Below are positions 8,251-17,569 of a stretch of DNA of 64,000 nt, one piece after another. The translations under genes and the position numbers were made by a program. The notes under the pieces were generated by a model that saw only the letters and a list, made by a program, of their open reading frames with translations, was not told the DNA's origin and did not search any database. Origin of the DNA: Aeromonas sp. FDAARGOS 1405 (GTDB lineage Bacteria > Pseudomonadota > Gammaproteobacteria > Enterobacterales > Aeromonadaceae); the NCBI RefSeq assembly GCF_019048265.1, contig NZ_CP077311.1, positions 4,039,001 to 4,103,000 of the forward strand. Direction: 5' to 3'. Each line of letters begins with the position of its first letter. The stretch's first letter is position 1.

Positions 8251-9237
8251 ATGAATCACACCCAAGCCTGGTGCTGGCATGCCCCCGGTGAACCGACCCA
8301 GCTGACCCTCGCCGATCTGCCCCTGGCACCGCTCGCCCCTGACGAGGTGCTGGTGGCAAACCGGGTTATCGCCTTCAATCCGGTGGACTGGAAGCTGATC
8401 GAATATGGCCACTCCCACTGGCAGGAGGGTCAGGTGCCCGGCGTTGATGGCATGGGCACTATCATGGCCCTCGGCGCCAACGTCAGCCATCTGCGCCTCG
8501 GTGCCCGGGTCGCCTATCACACCGACCTGCGCCACCACGGCAGCTTTGCCCGCCACACCAGGGTACCGGCCCGTGCCCTGCTGCCGGTGCCCGATGCCCT
8601 GAGTGACGAGGCCGCCGCCGCCCTGCCCTGTCCCGGTCTCACCGCTTGGCAGGCACTGGCCAAGCTGCCGCGCCTGCACGGGGAAGCACTGCTCATCACA
8701 GGTGCCGGCAGCAGTGTCGGCCGATTTGCGGTGCAACTTGCCCTCCAGCAAGGAGCGCGGGTCTTTGCCAGCGCCAGCCCACGCCACCATCAGTGGCTCA
8801 AACAGATCGGCGTGCAGGGGGTGGCCGATTATCGGGAACCAGACTGGCTGGCCACCTTGCAGGCCGCCAACGGCAACGAGCCGTTCGAGGGGATCATCGA
8901 TCTGGTCTCGAGCCAACAGGCAGAGAGCCTGCTGCCCGCCCTTGGCTACTACGGCCATATGGTGACTGTGCTGGGGCGCATCCCGCACAATCCGCTGCCC
9001 GCCTTTGCCCATTGCCACTCGTTACACGAGATTGCACTGGGTGCCCAGCACGCCTTTGGCTCGGACAAACAGTGGAGCCGACTGGTCGCCGCCGGGGTCG
9101 CCATGATGGCGCAGATGGCGAGCGGCGAGCTGACCCTACCGCCGCTGGTGGTGGGCGACTTTGAGGCACTGCCTACCCAGCTCGAGCGCTTCAAGCGCGA
9201 AGGACAGGGCGAGAAGTTTCTGGTGCGAGTGGCGTAA
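8251..9237 (+). CDS. MDR-superfamily NADPH-dependent (quinone) oxidoreductase
   Basis: A 328-residue zinc-independent medium-chain dehydrogenase/reductase. The GroES-like N-terminal domain carries the family motifs APDEVLVANRVIAFNPVDWK (33-52) and VPGVDGMGTI. The nucleotide domain begins ALLITGAGSSVGRFAVQLA (about 148-166), with the AxxGxxG-type turn. Zinc-ligand cysteines of alcohol dehydrogenases are missing. The substrate is unknown; quinones, enals or other electrophiles are typical and would fit the preceding alkene reductase. ATG at 8251 follows AAGGAGT. It has its own terminator. Confidence 0.85.
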   Translation: MNHTQAWCWHAPGEPTQLTLADLPLAPLAPDEVLVANRVIAFNPVDWKLIEYGHSHWQEGQVPGVDGMGTIMALGANVSHLRLGARVAYHTDLRHHGSFARHTRVPARALLPVPDALSDEAAAALPCPGLTAWQALAKLPRLHGEALLITGAGSSVGRFAVQLALQQGARVFASASPRHHQWLKQIGVQGVADYREPDWLATLQAANGNEPFEGIIDLVSSQQAESLLPALGYYGHMVTVLGRIPHNPLPAFAHCHSLHEIALGAQHAFGSDKQWSRLVAAGVAMMAQMASGELTLPPLVVGDFEALPTQLERFKREGQGEKFLVRVA

Positions 9238-9275
9238 TACAGCCCTCCTCCAGAAATCACACCAGCCTTTAAAAT

Positions 9276-9309
9276 AAGAGAGGCCCGCCAGTGATGGCGG
9301 GCCTCTCTT
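9276..9309. terminator. bidirectional terminator between convergent genes
   Basis: Perfect AAGAGAGGCCCGCC / GGCGGGCCTCTCTT stem with loop AGTGAT. An A-rich left flank and T-rich right flank let it stop the oxidoreductase gene (+) and the adenine deaminase gene (-). Confidence 0.9.
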
Positions 9310-9350
9310 TATATCTACTGCATGTCATCTCGACTTCATTGGCGCCTGAC

Positions 9351-10415
9351 TCAATGCAGGATCACCCCGTGAGTCGCGGCATAACTGCGGATCTCCCTGG
9401 TCAGCCGCGCCTTGTCGGCCAGAGAGAGCCAGCTCGCCTCCACCGCATTAAGCGACAAGCGACATAGCTGACTCATGGTCGCGCCAAGGCCATCGGCCAG
9501 CGCCGCAAAGTTGGCATTCATATAGCCGCCAAAGTAGGCGGGGTCGTCCGAGTTGATGGTGACGCAGAGCCCCTGCTCCAGCAGCCGCAGCACATTGTGC
9601 TGGGCCATATTGCCGAACACCTTGAGCCGGGTGTTGGAGAGGGGGCAGACGGTAAGCGGCAAGCGGGTATCGGCCAGATAGCGCAGCAGCTCGGGATCAT
9701 CGGCCGAGCGCACTCCGTGATCGATACGGCATACCTGCAGCTCGTTGATCGCCTGCCAGATGTAGTCGGCAGGCCCCTCTTCGCCGGCGTGGGCCACCAC
9801 CGGCAGCCGCAGCTCGCGGCATTTGGCGAAGACCCTGGCAAACTTGGTCGGCGGATTGCCCCTCTCCCCCGAGTCGAGGCCGATGCCGTGAATGCGCGAC
9901 AGGAAGGGCATAGCCTCTGCCAACGTAGCGAACGCTTCATCCTCGCTGAGGTGGCGCAAAAAGCTCATGATAAGCCGCCAGCTGATGCCAAACTCCCGCT
10001 CCCCAGTCTGCAGCGCCCGCTCGATACCGCCCAGCACAGTAGCAAAGGGGACGCCGCGGGCGGTGTGGGTCTGCGGGTCAAAGAAGATCTCCACATGCAC
10101 CACCTTGTCAGCAGCGCAACGTTCAAGATAGGCCCAGGTGAGGTCGAAAAAATCCTGCTCGGTCACCAGCACGCTGGCGCCGCGATAGTAGAGGTCGAGA
10201 AAGGATTGCAGGCAGTCAAAATCATAGGCGGCGCGCACGCTGGCCACATCAGGCCAGGGCAGCGGGATGTTATTGCGGCGGCCCAGCTCAAACATCAGCT
10301 CGGGTTCGAGGCTGCCCTCGATATGCAGGTGCAGCTCCAGTTTCGGCAGTCCGGCGATAAATTGCGCGGCGGTGAGGTGTTCGGATGTGACGGGCTTGGG
10401 AATCGGGGTGTCCAT
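9351..10415 (-). CDS. adenine deaminase, adenosine-deaminase fold (type 2)
   Basis: A 354-residue zinc hydrolase that probably converts adenine to hypoxanthine for purine salvage. Metal and catalytic motifs of the adenosine/adenine deaminase family are present: HLHIEGS at about 29-35, AHAGEEG, RIDHGVR and [11 protein letters not shown]. The last form, with PAYFGGY, and the pattern [15 protein letters not shown] are those of the bacterial adenine deaminase branch (P. aeruginosa type) rather than of true adenosine deaminases, although databases often label such proteins adenosine deaminase. ATG at 10415 has TGGAG upstream. It faces away from nagD and shares a terminator with the gene to its left. 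Confidence 0.85.
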   Translation of the reverse strand: MDTPIPKPVTSEHLTAAQFIAGLPKLELHLHIEGSLEPELMFELGRRNNIPLPWPDVASVRAAYDFDCLQSFLDLYYRGASVLVTEQDFFDLTWAYLERCAADKVVHVEIFFDPQTHTARGVPFATVLGGIERALQTGEREFGISWRLIMSFLRHLSEDEAFATLAEAMPFLSRIHGIGLDSGERGNPPTKFARVFAKCRELRLPVVAHAGEEGPADYIWQAINELQVCRIDHGVRSADDPELLRYLADTRLPLTVCPLSNTRLKVFGNMAQHNVLRLLEQGLCVTINSDDPAYFGGYMNANFAALADGLGATMSQLCRLSLNAVEASWLSLADKARLTREIRSYAATHGVILH

Positions 10416-10533
10416 AGCGACGGCTCCAGCAGCAAAGTGATCCCGGCGTCAGCCCCTCCACCAGACTGACACCATGACAACTTTATTGTGCACCCAAGTG
10501 GCGAGACAGGGGAGACTTGTCATCAAACAGACT

Positions 10534-10539
10534 TATAAT
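10534..10539 (+). promoter_or_regulatory. nagD: TATAAT -10 box upstream of nagD
   Basis: A perfect TATAAT lies 75 bases before the nagD ATG. The hexamer 17 bases upstream (GGAGAC) is a poor -35, so activator dependence or another -35 is possible. Confidence 0.4.
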
Positions 10540-10613
10540 GGCGTCACAAAAATCATAAATGATTGAACATCTTACCGATTGGCGGCTCGCCTGCGCCTTG
10601 ACAAGGAGTTTTC

Positions 10614-11363
10614 ATGAAGAAGAACGTCATCTGCGATATCGACGGTGTCATCCTGCACAACAACGATCTCATCCCAGGTGCTGACCGTTTCGTCCATCGC
10701 CTGCTGGAGCAGGGCAGCAAGCTCTTGTTCCTCACCAACTACCCGGCCCAGACCCAGAAAGATCTGCAAAACCGCTTCCGCTCCGCAGGTATCGAAGTGC
10801 CGGAGGAGTGCTTCTACACCTCCGCCATGGGTACCGCCGATTTCCTTAAGCGTCAGGATGGCAAGAAGGCCTATGTGATCGGTGAAGGGGCGCTGACCCA
10901 CGAGCTCTACAAAGCCGGTTTCACCATCACCGATATCGACCCCGACTTCGTGGTGGTAGGCGAGACCCGCAACTACAACTGGACCATGATGCAACAGGGG
11001 GCCAAGTTCGTCGATCAGGGGGCCCGCTTTATCGCGACCAACCCCGATACCCACGGCCCCATGATGCACCCGGCCTGCGGCGCCCTGTGCGCCCCCATCG
11101 AGCGGATGACCGGCAAGAAGCCGTTCTATGTCGGCAAGCCGAGCGCCTGGATCATCCGTGCGGCGCTCAACCGGATGGAGGCCCACTCCGACGACACCAT
11201 CATCATCGGCGACAACCTGCGCACCGACATTCTGGCGGGCTTTCAGGCCGGTCTCGAGACGGTGCTGGTGCTCTCCGGGGTGAGCAAGGTCGCCGACATC
11301 GACCGCATGCCGTTTCGCCCGAACCATATTTTCGACTCCGTGGTCGATATCGATATCGTCTAA
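10614..11363 (+). CDS. nagD: ribonucleotide monophosphatase NagD (HAD superfamily)
   Basis: 249 residues, against 250 for E. coli NagD, and collinear with it. HAD motif I is CDIDGV with nucleophile Asp8 and acid Asp10. Motif II is LLFLTNYPAQ. The C2B cap region includes YTSAMGTADFL and ARFIATNPDTHGP. Motif IV is IIGDNLRTDILAGFQAGL. E. coli NagD dephosphorylates UMP and other nucleotides. In E. coli it sits in the nag operon, but no GlcNAc genes are nearby here, so it appears uncoupled from amino-sugar use. ATG follows CAAGGAGT. A hairpin separates it from the antiporter gene 54 bases on. Confidence 0.93.
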   Translation: MKKNVICDIDGVILHNNDLIPGADRFVHRLLEQGSKLLFLTNYPAQTQKDLQNRFRSAGIEVPEECFYTSAMGTADFLKRQDGKKAYVIGEGALTHELYKAGFTITDIDPDFVVVGETRNYNWTMMQQGAKFVDQGARFIATNPDTHGPMMHPACGALCAPIERMTGKKPFYVGKPSAWIIRAALNRMEAHSDDTIIIGDNLRTDILAGFQAGLETVLVLSGVSKVADIDRMPFRPNHIFDSVVDIDIV

Positions 11364-11384
11364 TCACCACCCAAGCGTTAAACA

Positions 11385-11403
11385 GGGCAGGTCTCTCCTG
11401 CCC
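11385..11403 (+). terminator. hairpin between nagD and the Kef-type antiporter gene
   Basis: GGGCAGG-TCTCT-CCTGCCC followed by TTGC, in the 54-base gap. The T-run is too short for a full terminator, so it may act as a partial terminator or mRNA stabiliser. Confidence 0.4.
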
Positions 11404-11417
11404 TTGCAGGATCTGTT

Positions 11418-12992
11418 ATGGAACCCATTCTGATCGCCGTGGCTTTTGGTTGCGGCATGGTAGTCAATCTGATTGGCCTGCCCCCCCTGCTCGGCTTTCT
11501 GGCCGCCGGTTTTATCCTCAACGGCATGGGATATGAAAATACCCCCGCCCTGAGCGAAGTCGCCGATCTCGGCGTCACCCTGCTGCTGTTCACCATCGGT
11601 CTCAAGCTCAATATCAAGACCCTGATGCGGCGCGATGTGTGGGGCACCACCAGCCTGCACCTGCTGCTCTCCACCCTGCTCTTTACCGTGGTGCTGCTGG
11701 TCTGCAAGGGGCTGGGGCTTGAACTTGCCCTCTCGCTTGACTGGAAACTGGCGCTTCTGCTGGGCTTTGCCCTCTCCTTCTCCAGCACCGTCTTTGCGGT
11801 CAAGGTATTGGAAGATCGCAGCGACATGAATGCCCTCTACGCCCGCATCGCCATCGGCGTGCTGGTGATGCAGGATGTGTTCGCCGTGGCCTTTTTGGCG
11901 TTTTCCAGCGGCAAGTGGCCCAGCATCTGGGCGCTCTGGGTACTGGGGCTGCCGCTGCTGCGCCCGCTGCTGTTCAAGCTCTTGGAGCGGGCCGGTCACG
12001 GCGAGTTGCAGGTGCTGTTCGGGGTCTTTCTGGCGCTGGTGGTGGGGGCGGCCGGGTTTGAAGTGGTCGGCCTCAAGCCGGATCTGGGGGCCCTCATCAT
12101 CGGCATGCTGCTCGCCTCTCATCCGGCGGCGGCGGGATTGGCCAAGGCGCTCTTCAACCTCAAAGACCTCTTTCTGGTCTGCTTCTTTCTCACCATCGGC
12201 CTCAACGGCCTGCCGACCCACGACACCATGTTGCTGGCGCTGGCGCTGGTGCTGGCCCTGCCGCTCAAAAGCGCGCTCTACTATCTGGTCTACAGCGGCG
12301 CACACCTGCGGGTGCGTACCGCCCTGCTCTCGACCCTGGCGCTCACCAACTTCTCGGAGTTTGGCCTGATCGTCGCCGCCATCGCCGCCAAGGCGGGCTG
12401 GCTCTCCCACGAGTGGCTGGTGGCGGTCTCGCTGGCGCTGGCGGCCAGCTTTATGATCTCTGCCCCGCTCAATGCTCAGAGTGAGCGCATCTACCATCGC
12501 ATCGGCCACTGGCTGCGGGGATTGCAGGCGAGCAACCTCCATCCGGAAGACAGACCCATCGAGCTGGGCGATGCGGAGGTGATCATCCTCGGCATGGGGC
12601 GGATCGGTCAGGGGGCCTACTTCGAGCTGGAGAACAAATACGGCAACGTCATCCTCGGAGTGGAGAACGACAGCGAGAAGCTACCCACCCTGCGAGCCCA
12701 GGGGATGAACGTCATCGAGGGGGATGCCACCGATACCGACTTCTGGGACAAGGTGCTGCTCTCCAATCAAGTCAATCTGGTGCTGCTGGCGATGCCCCAC
12801 CACTCGGGTAACCTCTACGCCATCGAGAAGCTGCGCAGCCATGGATTCAACGGCAAGATCGCCGCCATCGTCCGCTTCGAGGATGATATCGCCTCCCTGC
12901 AGGAGCAGGGGGTGGATGCGGTGTTCAACGTCTACAACGAAGCGGGCAGCGGCTTTGCCCGTCATGTGATCCGCCGCTTGCAGCCGCTTTGA
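11418..12992 (+). CDS. Kef/CPA2-type cation:proton antiporter with RCK domain
   Basis: A 524-residue membrane protein. The first 360 or so residues form about twelve hydrophobic helices of the CPA2 sodium/proton-exchanger fold (GLPPLLGFLAAGFILNGMG, SFSSTVFAVKVLEDR, GLKPDLGALIIGMLLA). The C-terminus is a TrkA-N/RCK nucleotide-binding domain (VIILGMGRIGQGAYFELE with a GxGxxG turn, then IEGDATDTDFW). It resembles KefB/KefC, the glutathione-gated potassium efflux systems, but no KefF/KefG partner gene is adjacent, so gating by glutathione adducts is unproven. ATG at 11418 with AGGAT upstream. Confidence 0.87.
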   Translation: MEPILIAVAFGCGMVVNLIGLPPLLGFLAAGFILNGMGYENTPALSEVADLGVTLLLFTIGLKLNIKTLMRRDVWGTTSLHLLLSTLLFTVVLLVCKGLGLELALSLDWKLALLLGFALSFSSTVFAVKVLEDRSDMNALYARIAIGVLVMQDVFAVAFLAFSSGKWPSIWALWVLGLPLLRPLLFKLLERAGHGELQVLFGVFLALVVGAAGFEVVGLKPDLGALIIGMLLASHPAAAGLAKALFNLKDLFLVCFFLTIGLNGLPTHDTMLLALALVLALPLKSALYYLVYSGAHLRVRTALLSTLALTNFSEFGLIVAAIAAKAGWLSHEWLVAVSLALAASFMISAPLNAQSERIYHRIGHWLRGLQASNLHPEDRPIELGDAEVIILGMGRIGQGAYFELENKYGNVILGVENDSEKLPTLRAQGMNVIEGDATDTDFWDKVLLSNQVNLVLLAMPHHSGNLYAIEKLRSHGFNGKIAAIVRFEDDIASLQEQGVDAVFNVYNEAGSGFARHVIRRLQPL

Positions 12993-13064
12993 GTCGTCGG
13001 CCAGCAGCCCTTGGCAAGGGAATGCGCATCGTTTAAGTTATGCACAATCTCGTTTAATAAAACA

Positions 13065-13090
13065 AACGCGGGCCGGGATGGCCCCGCGTT
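13065..13090. terminator. hairpin upstream of the cupin gene
   Basis: AACGCGGG / CCCGCGTT stem around a ten-base loop, 72 bases after the antiporter stop. The T-run lies only on the minus-strand side, so as a plus-strand terminator it is weak; it could also be a leader structure. Confidence 0.4.
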
Positions 13091-13117
13091 CCTATCTGCC
13101 GAAGCCAAGGAGGCACC

Positions 13118-13486
13118 ATGAAGACCCTCAACGACTGGATCCTGCTCGACCGCCACGAGGCGGCCCCTACCCCGCTGATGCCCGCCCCCGAGCGCATTAA
13201 AGCGGGCAACCCGAGCCAGACGGTGTGGAACCACTACTCCGACCCCCGCCAGCAGTTTCACGTCGGCTTCTGGGCTTGCGAGCCCGGCCGCTGGGCCATC
13301 CACTACACCGAACACGAGTATTGCCAGCTGCTGGAGGGGGATGTGGTGATCCACGACAATCTGGGCGGCCAGCTGGCCCTCAAACCCGGCGATCAATTCG
13401 TCATTCCCGCCGGTTTTGTCGGAGAGTGGGAGACCCTCACCCCCTGTCGCAAGGTCTACGTCATCTTCGAACCCGCCTCGACTTGA
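13118..13486 (+). CDS. cupin-domain protein
   Basis: A 122-residue single-domain cupin of the DUF861/Cupin_3 type. The core reads PGRWAIHYTEHEYCQLLEGD followed by PGDQFVIPAGFVGEWETL, corresponding to cupin motifs 1 and 2. Small proteins of this group are related to EutQ and ureidoglycolate hydrolase, but most have no assigned reaction. No metabolic partner is adjacent. A strong AAGGAGGC site precedes the ATG. Confidence 0.8.
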   Translation: MKTLNDWILLDRHEAAPTPLMPAPERIKAGNPSQTVWNHYSDPRQQFHVGFWACEPGRWAIHYTEHEYCQLLEGDVVIHDNLGGQLALKPGDQFVIPAGFVGEWETLTPCRKVYVIFEPAST

Positions 13487-13630
13487 CGTTCACGTCACCC
13501 TGCCCCGTTGCAGCAGCCCTTATCCTGTTGATCCGCTTGACGCTTACAGCATGATTTTCTGCGGTTTTCCCGCTTGCAAAAGGTTTTTCCGCTAGGCATT
13601 GTGTCTGACGAGGAATGTAAATGGAATTTC

Positions 13631-13651
13631 GAGCCCAAACGTGGGGGGCTC
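13631..13651 (+). promoter_or_regulatory. asnB: leader hairpin just before the asnB ribosome site
   Basis: GAGCCC / GGGCTC stem with a nine-base loop, ending 28 bases before the asnB ATG and a few bases before its GAGGAT site. It would lie in the 5' leader and could affect translation; this is inference from position only. Confidence 0.3.
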
Positions 13652-13678
13652 ATATAAAAATCAAGAGGATTACCGCCA

Positions 13679-15343
13679 ATGTGTTCAATTTTCGGCATTC
13701 TGGATATCAAGTCCGATGCAGTAGCCCTGCGCAAATCGGCGCTGGAGATGTCCAAGCGACTTCGTCACCGCGGGCCTGACTGGTCCGGCGTCTACAGCTC
13801 CGACAAAGCCATTCTGGTACATGAGCGTCTGGCCATCGTCGACCCGGGCAATGGCGCCCAGCCGCTCTACAACCCCGAGCGCACCCATGTGCTGGCGGTC
13901 AATGGCGAGATCTACAACCACAAAGAGCTGGAGAAGACCCTCAAGGTCGACTTCCAGTTCCAGACCAAATCTGACTGCGAAGTGCTGCTGGCCCTTTACA
14001 AGGAGAAGGGCCCGGTGTTTCTCGACGATCTCAACGGCATCTTTGCCTTCATTCTTTATGACGCCGAACAGGATGCCTACCTGATTGGTCGCGACCACAT
14101 GGGGATCATCCCCCTCTATACCGGCCGCGACGAGCACGGCAACTTCTATGTCGCCTCCGAAATGAAGGCGCTGGTGCCGGTCTGCAAGAGCGTCGAAACC
14201 TTCCCGCCGGGACACTACCTGTGGAGCAAGGATGGCGAGCTCAAACAGTGGTACAAGCGCGACTGGATGGAATACAGCGCGGTCGAGCACAACGTCAGCG
14301 ACAAAGCGGAGCTGAAAGCCGCGCTGGAAGCGGCGGTCAAGCGCCAGCTGATGTGCGACGTGCCTTATGGCGTGCTGCTCTCCGGCGGGCTGGACTCCTC
14401 CGTTATCTCCGCCATTACCAAGCTCTATGCGGCGCGTCGCATCGAGGACGATGGCAAGAGCGAAGCCTGGTGGCCACAACTGCACTCCTTCGCCGTGGGG
14501 CTGGAAGGGTCGCCGGATCTTGCCGCCGCCCGTAAAGTGGCCGATCACCTCGGCACCATCCATCACCAGATCCACTTCACCGTGCAGGAGGGTCTGGATG
14601 CCCTGCGCGACGTCATCTATCACCTGGAGACCTATGACGTCACCACCATCCGCGCCTCCACGCCCATGTACCTGATGGCCCGTTACATCAAGGCGATGGG
14701 GATCAAGATGGTGCTCTCCGGTGAAGGCTCCGACGAGCTGTTCGGTGGCTACCTCTACTTCCACAAGGCGCCCAATGCCAAAGAGTTCCACGAAGAGAAC
14801 GTGCGCAAGCTTGCCTCTTTGCACCTCTATGACTGCCTGCGTGCCAACAAGTCGATGGCCGCCTGGGGTGTGGAAGGTCGTGTGCCCTTCCTCGACAAGG
14901 AGTTCATGGACGTGGCGATGCGCCTGCAGCCGGCTGACAAGATGTGCGGCAAGGGCAAGATCGAGAAGCACATCCTGCGCGAAGCGTTCGAGGATCTGCT
15001 GCCCCACGAAGTGGCTTGGCGCCAGAAGGAGCAGTTCTCCGACGGCGTGGGTTATTCGTGGATCGACAGCCTGAAAGCCATGGTGGAGCAGGAAGTGACG
15101 GATCAGATGTTCGAGGCGGCCGCATTCCGCTTCCCCATCAACACTCCGCTCACCAAAGAGGCCTACTTCTACCGCGCCATCTTTGACGAGCACTTCCCGC
15201 TGGAAGCCGCCGCCCGCACCGTGCCCTACGGCAAGTCGGTCGCCTGCTCCACTCCCACCGCGCTGGAGTGGGATGCCAAGTTCAAGGAGATGGCCGACCC
15301 GTCTGGCCGCGCAGTAATGGATGTGCACCAGCAGGGCTACTAA
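13679..15343 (+). CDS. asnB: asparagine synthetase B (glutamine-hydrolysing)
   Basis: 554 residues, the same as E. coli AsnB. The N-terminal glutaminase domain starts MCSIFGI, where Cys2 becomes the nucleophile after Met removal; RHRGPDWSG and NGEIYNH line the glutamine site. The C-terminal synthetase domain has the pyrophosphate loop LLSGGLDSSVISAI (about 231-244) and SGEGSDELFGGYLY. It makes asparagine from aspartate, glutamine and ATP. ATG follows AAGAGGAT. A strong palindromic terminator follows, so it is probably monocistronic. Confidence 0.97.
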   Translation: MCSIFGILDIKSDAVALRKSALEMSKRLRHRGPDWSGVYSSDKAILVHERLAIVDPGNGAQPLYNPERTHVLAVNGEIYNHKELEKTLKVDFQFQTKSDCEVLLALYKEKGPVFLDDLNGIFAFILYDAEQDAYLIGRDHMGIIPLYTGRDEHGNFYVASEMKALVPVCKSVETFPPGHYLWSKDGELKQWYKRDWMEYSAVEHNVSDKAELKAALEAAVKRQLMCDVPYGVLLSGGLDSSVISAITKLYAARRIEDDGKSEAWWPQLHSFAVGLEGSPDLAAARKVADHLGTIHHQIHFTVQEGLDALRDVIYHLETYDVTTIRASTPMYLMARYIKAMGIKMVLSGEGSDELFGGYLYFHKAPNAKEFHEENVRKLASLHLYDCLRANKSMAAWGVEGRVPFLDKEFMDVAMRLQPADKMCGKGKIEKHILREAFEDLLPHEVAWRQKEQFSDGVGYSWIDSLKAMVEQEVTDQMFEAAAFRFPINTPLTKEAYFYRAIFDEHFPLEAAARTVPYGKSVACSTPTALEWDAKFKEMADPSGRAVMDVHQQGY

Positions 15344-15383
15344 ACCCAGACGGAGCAACCCAAGCGGGTAAACGCCAGATAGC

Positions 15384-15415
15384 AAAAAGCCCTTCACCAT
15401 GGTGAAGGGCTTTTT
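15384..15415. terminator. palindromic terminator after asnB
   Basis: AAAAAGCCCTTCACC and its exact complement meet at CATG, with A-run and T-run flanks. It can end asnB (+) and could also stop minus-strand transcripts from the 15661-16167 gene. The 245 bases from 15416 to 15660 are AT-rich and hold no convincing gene. Confidence 0.92.
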
Positions 15416-15660
15416 TATTTTCCGAATTATTCAGACGCAATCAACATTGATAAATAAATATGCTGTTGACTCCATCTTGAATAAATCCAGCATCATTGTC
15501 GCCCACATAAAAAAGTGATCTTCAACTTTCTATTTTTTTCAGAAAAACTTGCCCTTTAATATATAGATAGTAACAAGAAGCGTGTATTTCTCAGCAACCA
15601 TGAATGAAAAGTACGTGGTAAAGTTACAAATTAAAACCTTGCAGCAATATATCCGGGCTA

Positions 15661-16167
15661 TTATAGCGTCCATCGCAATGTAAATGTGGTGACCGCAACA
15701 TGGTCTCCTCCTGGTACCCAATCAACCTTGGGTGCATAGCCTATTTCCAATGCAACCGATTTATAACCCAATGTCACCATCGGTAATGCAGCAAAACCAT
15801 CAATACCCGAACCGTTGAGATAACCGGCCTCCATGCCAACTCCGGCAAATACATGTTCGGTGAGATACCACTCTTTTCGATAAGAGACACCGGCATAACC
15901 TGCTGTATTCTCAAGAGAATCTCGATAAAAACCACCGCGAAGCGCCAGTTTCCCCGTGTCGCTGTCACCCAAGAACACCCACGCCAATCCCAGCCCGGGG
16001 TTAAAACCATTAAAATCACAGGTCTTGCTCTTGCTTCCTGTACCTTTTGAGCAATGACTGTGAATAGATGCGCCGTGAATAATCAGTGAAAGATCATGAT
16101 CAGCTGCCATGGAAAAAGTCGGCAACCCCAATAACCCAATGGATAACAAGCAACCGTGAATGTTCAT
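15661..16167 (-). CDS. small outer-membrane beta-barrel protein, function unknown
   Basis: 168 residues with a signal peptide (MNIHGCLLSIGLLGLPTFSMA, cut before ADHD). The rest consists of short alternating amphipathic strands, e.g. GLAWVFLGDSDTGKLALRGG and VSYRKEWYLTEHVFAGVGM, ending in an aromatic strand (VTTFTLRWTL) as outer-membrane proteins do. The pattern 'FNPGLGL...GGFYRDS...' is shared by small barrels seen in proteobacteria and some phages. Overall shape and size recall PagP (palmitoyl transfer to lipid A), but I see no clear PagP catalytic residues, so enzyme activity is not claimed. AGGAAGG precedes the ATG. It lies just past the end of the capsule operon on the same strand. Confidence 0.65.
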   Translation of the reverse strand: MNIHGCLLSIGLLGLPTFSMAADHDLSLIIHGASIHSHCSKGTGSKSKTCDFNGFNPGLGLAWVFLGDSDTGKLALRGGFYRDSLENTAGYAGVSYRKEWYLTEHVFAGVGMEAGYLNGSGIDGFAALPMVTLGYKSVALEIGYAPKVDWVPGGDHVAVTTFTLRWTL

Positions 16168-16227
16168 GTTAACCTTCCTGGTTTTATTTACCTCTCACTA
16201 ACAAACTAACGCAAAGTTCAGCAGACT

Positions 16228-17562
16228 TCAAACGAGTAACATCAGAACGGTTGAACCCACAGATGTAAACGGGTCGGTAATACTGTCGAGAGTCGCCAGC
16301 CAAGGCAATGTAAGGCACATTGTTTTATTCACTCTCATACGGCGTTCCGGTGATACAACACCATCTCCCAGACAGGACTTCGAAAGCTTCATTTTTTCCA
16401 TGACCGCCTGCGCACTCATATTCAAATGACGGTAAAAACTGGCATTGAGCTGGGTCAGATGGAGCAAGGAGTGGCGCACCCGCTTGAATGTCTCGGCACA
16501 TACCGGGCTCTGCTTGTGCCAGAAGGAGGCCAGCGAGCCTTTGGTGGTCAACCCGGCGATATCATAGAGTGCCCGTCCCATACAAAAGGTGGGCACGTCA
16601 TGGAGCAGGGCAGAGAGGCCGACCGTGCTGTTGATGGTAATAACCCCCTTGAGCAAGGGATAAAGGGTCGGCAGTGGCAGTTCATAACCGTAAAAGACCC
16701 TCCCCTCCAGGCCAAGTACGGCAATGAGTCGATTGATCTGGGCGCGATAGCTGACATAGCCCCGATCCATGGGGTGATGCTTGAACAGCAATATATCTTC
16801 AGGCTTGGCATACTGCGCAAACGAGTTGATCACCTGCGCAACCATCTCCTCGACCCCGCTCAAGTCTGAGTGTTCCCTGATTTGAAAGTCTTCGGTCACT
16901 TGCAATGGCACGAAAAAGATCCGTCCAGCGTGCCGGGGCAACGCCTTGAGCAGGGCGCGATCCTGACGCACGTTTCCATACTTCACCATGGCCCCGCAGA
17001 CCCACCCCATCGCCTCTTGCACCAGACTCCAGGGGCGATGATTGACGAAGTGGGGATAACGCCAGCGATACAACGACTTGTTGATGTGGTAGCGACTGGC
17101 ATACCAAGCGCGCACGGCGAAGGTCTTGCCCACCTTGAGTGAACTGTCATAAGGCTCAGGCCAATCCAGTTGGGCAAGTTGATCGCGCCGCTCATACCAG
17201 GGGCTGAAGGCATTGACCCCCCCTTGCTCAAGGGTCACATAGTCAGGCCTGAGGTACCCCTCTTCCATTGCCCAGAATGGCACTCGCTTCAGCTTGCAGA
17301 TGCGACCTGCCTCCAGATGGTAGTAACGGCAATCCCCGTAACAGATCACCGCATCAATACCATGCTGCTTGAGCACCCGGCGAAAGAAGGCGTTCCAGCT
17401 CTCCGGTTTGCCGCGAAAGCGCAGATTTTCTCCAGCACAGGGCCAGCACTCATCCCCGCCATTGAACTGGATCTTCACCACCTGATGTCCCGCCTCGGTC
17501 AACTGACGACTCAGGGTCTGAAAGAAAGGACCAAGCGGTCCTTGCAGTAACAAAATCTTCAT
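16228..17562 (-). CDS. kpsS: capsule Kdo-linker glycosyltransferase KpsS
   Basis: A 444-residue single-module member of the KpsS/LipB family. It acts with KpsC at the inner face of the membrane to add the poly-beta-Kdo linker to phosphatidylglycerol, the lipid anchor of ABC-exported capsules. Family hallmarks include MKILLLQGPLGPFF at the start, CYGDCRYYH, FWAMEEGYLRPDYVTLE and, towards the end, FKHHPMDRGY and GVITINSTVGLSALLH. The C-terminus is some 50 residues longer than E. coli KpsS (389) and looks unstructured there. The start is seven bases after the kpsC stop, so the two are cotranscribed. It is the last gene of the capsule array. Confidence 0.9.
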   Translation of the reverse strand: MKILLLQGPLGPFFQTLSRQLTEAGHQVVKIQFNGGDECWPCAGENLRFRGKPESWNAFFRRVLKQHGIDAVICYGDCRYYHLEAGRICKLKRVPFWAMEEGYLRPDYVTLEQGGVNAFSPWYERRDQLAQLDWPEPYDSSLKVGKTFAVRAWYASRYHINKSLYRWRYPHFVNHRPWSLVQEAMGWVCGAMVKYGNVRQDRALLKALPRHAGRIFFVPLQVTEDFQIREHSDLSGVEEMVAQVINSFAQYAKPEDILLFKHHPMDRGYVSYRAQINRLIAVLGLEGRVFYGYELPLPTLYPLLKGVITINSTVGLSALLHDVPTFCMGRALYDIAGLTTKGSLASFWHKQSPVCAETFKRVRHSLLHLTQLNASFYRHLNMSAQAVMEKMKLSKSCLGDGVVSPERRMRVNKTMCLTLPWLATLDSITDPFTSVGSTVLMLLV

Positions 17563-17569
17563 TAACGAC

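Noticed and set aside
11364..12542. A 392-codon antisense frame over the Kef-type antiporter gene
   Set aside because: Composition is Gln/His/Gly-rich as typical for shadow frames; the plus-strand antiporter is complete.
13685..15400. A 571-codon open frame on the minus strand opposite asnB
   Set aside because: asnB is complete with catalytic Cys2 and the SGGLDSS loop; the antisense protein is His/Val-rich and shows no family features.
15416..15660. Small RNA or gene in the AT-rich gap after asnB
   Set aside because: No promoter-terminator pair or open frame with a ribosome site; it looks like plain intergenic DNA.
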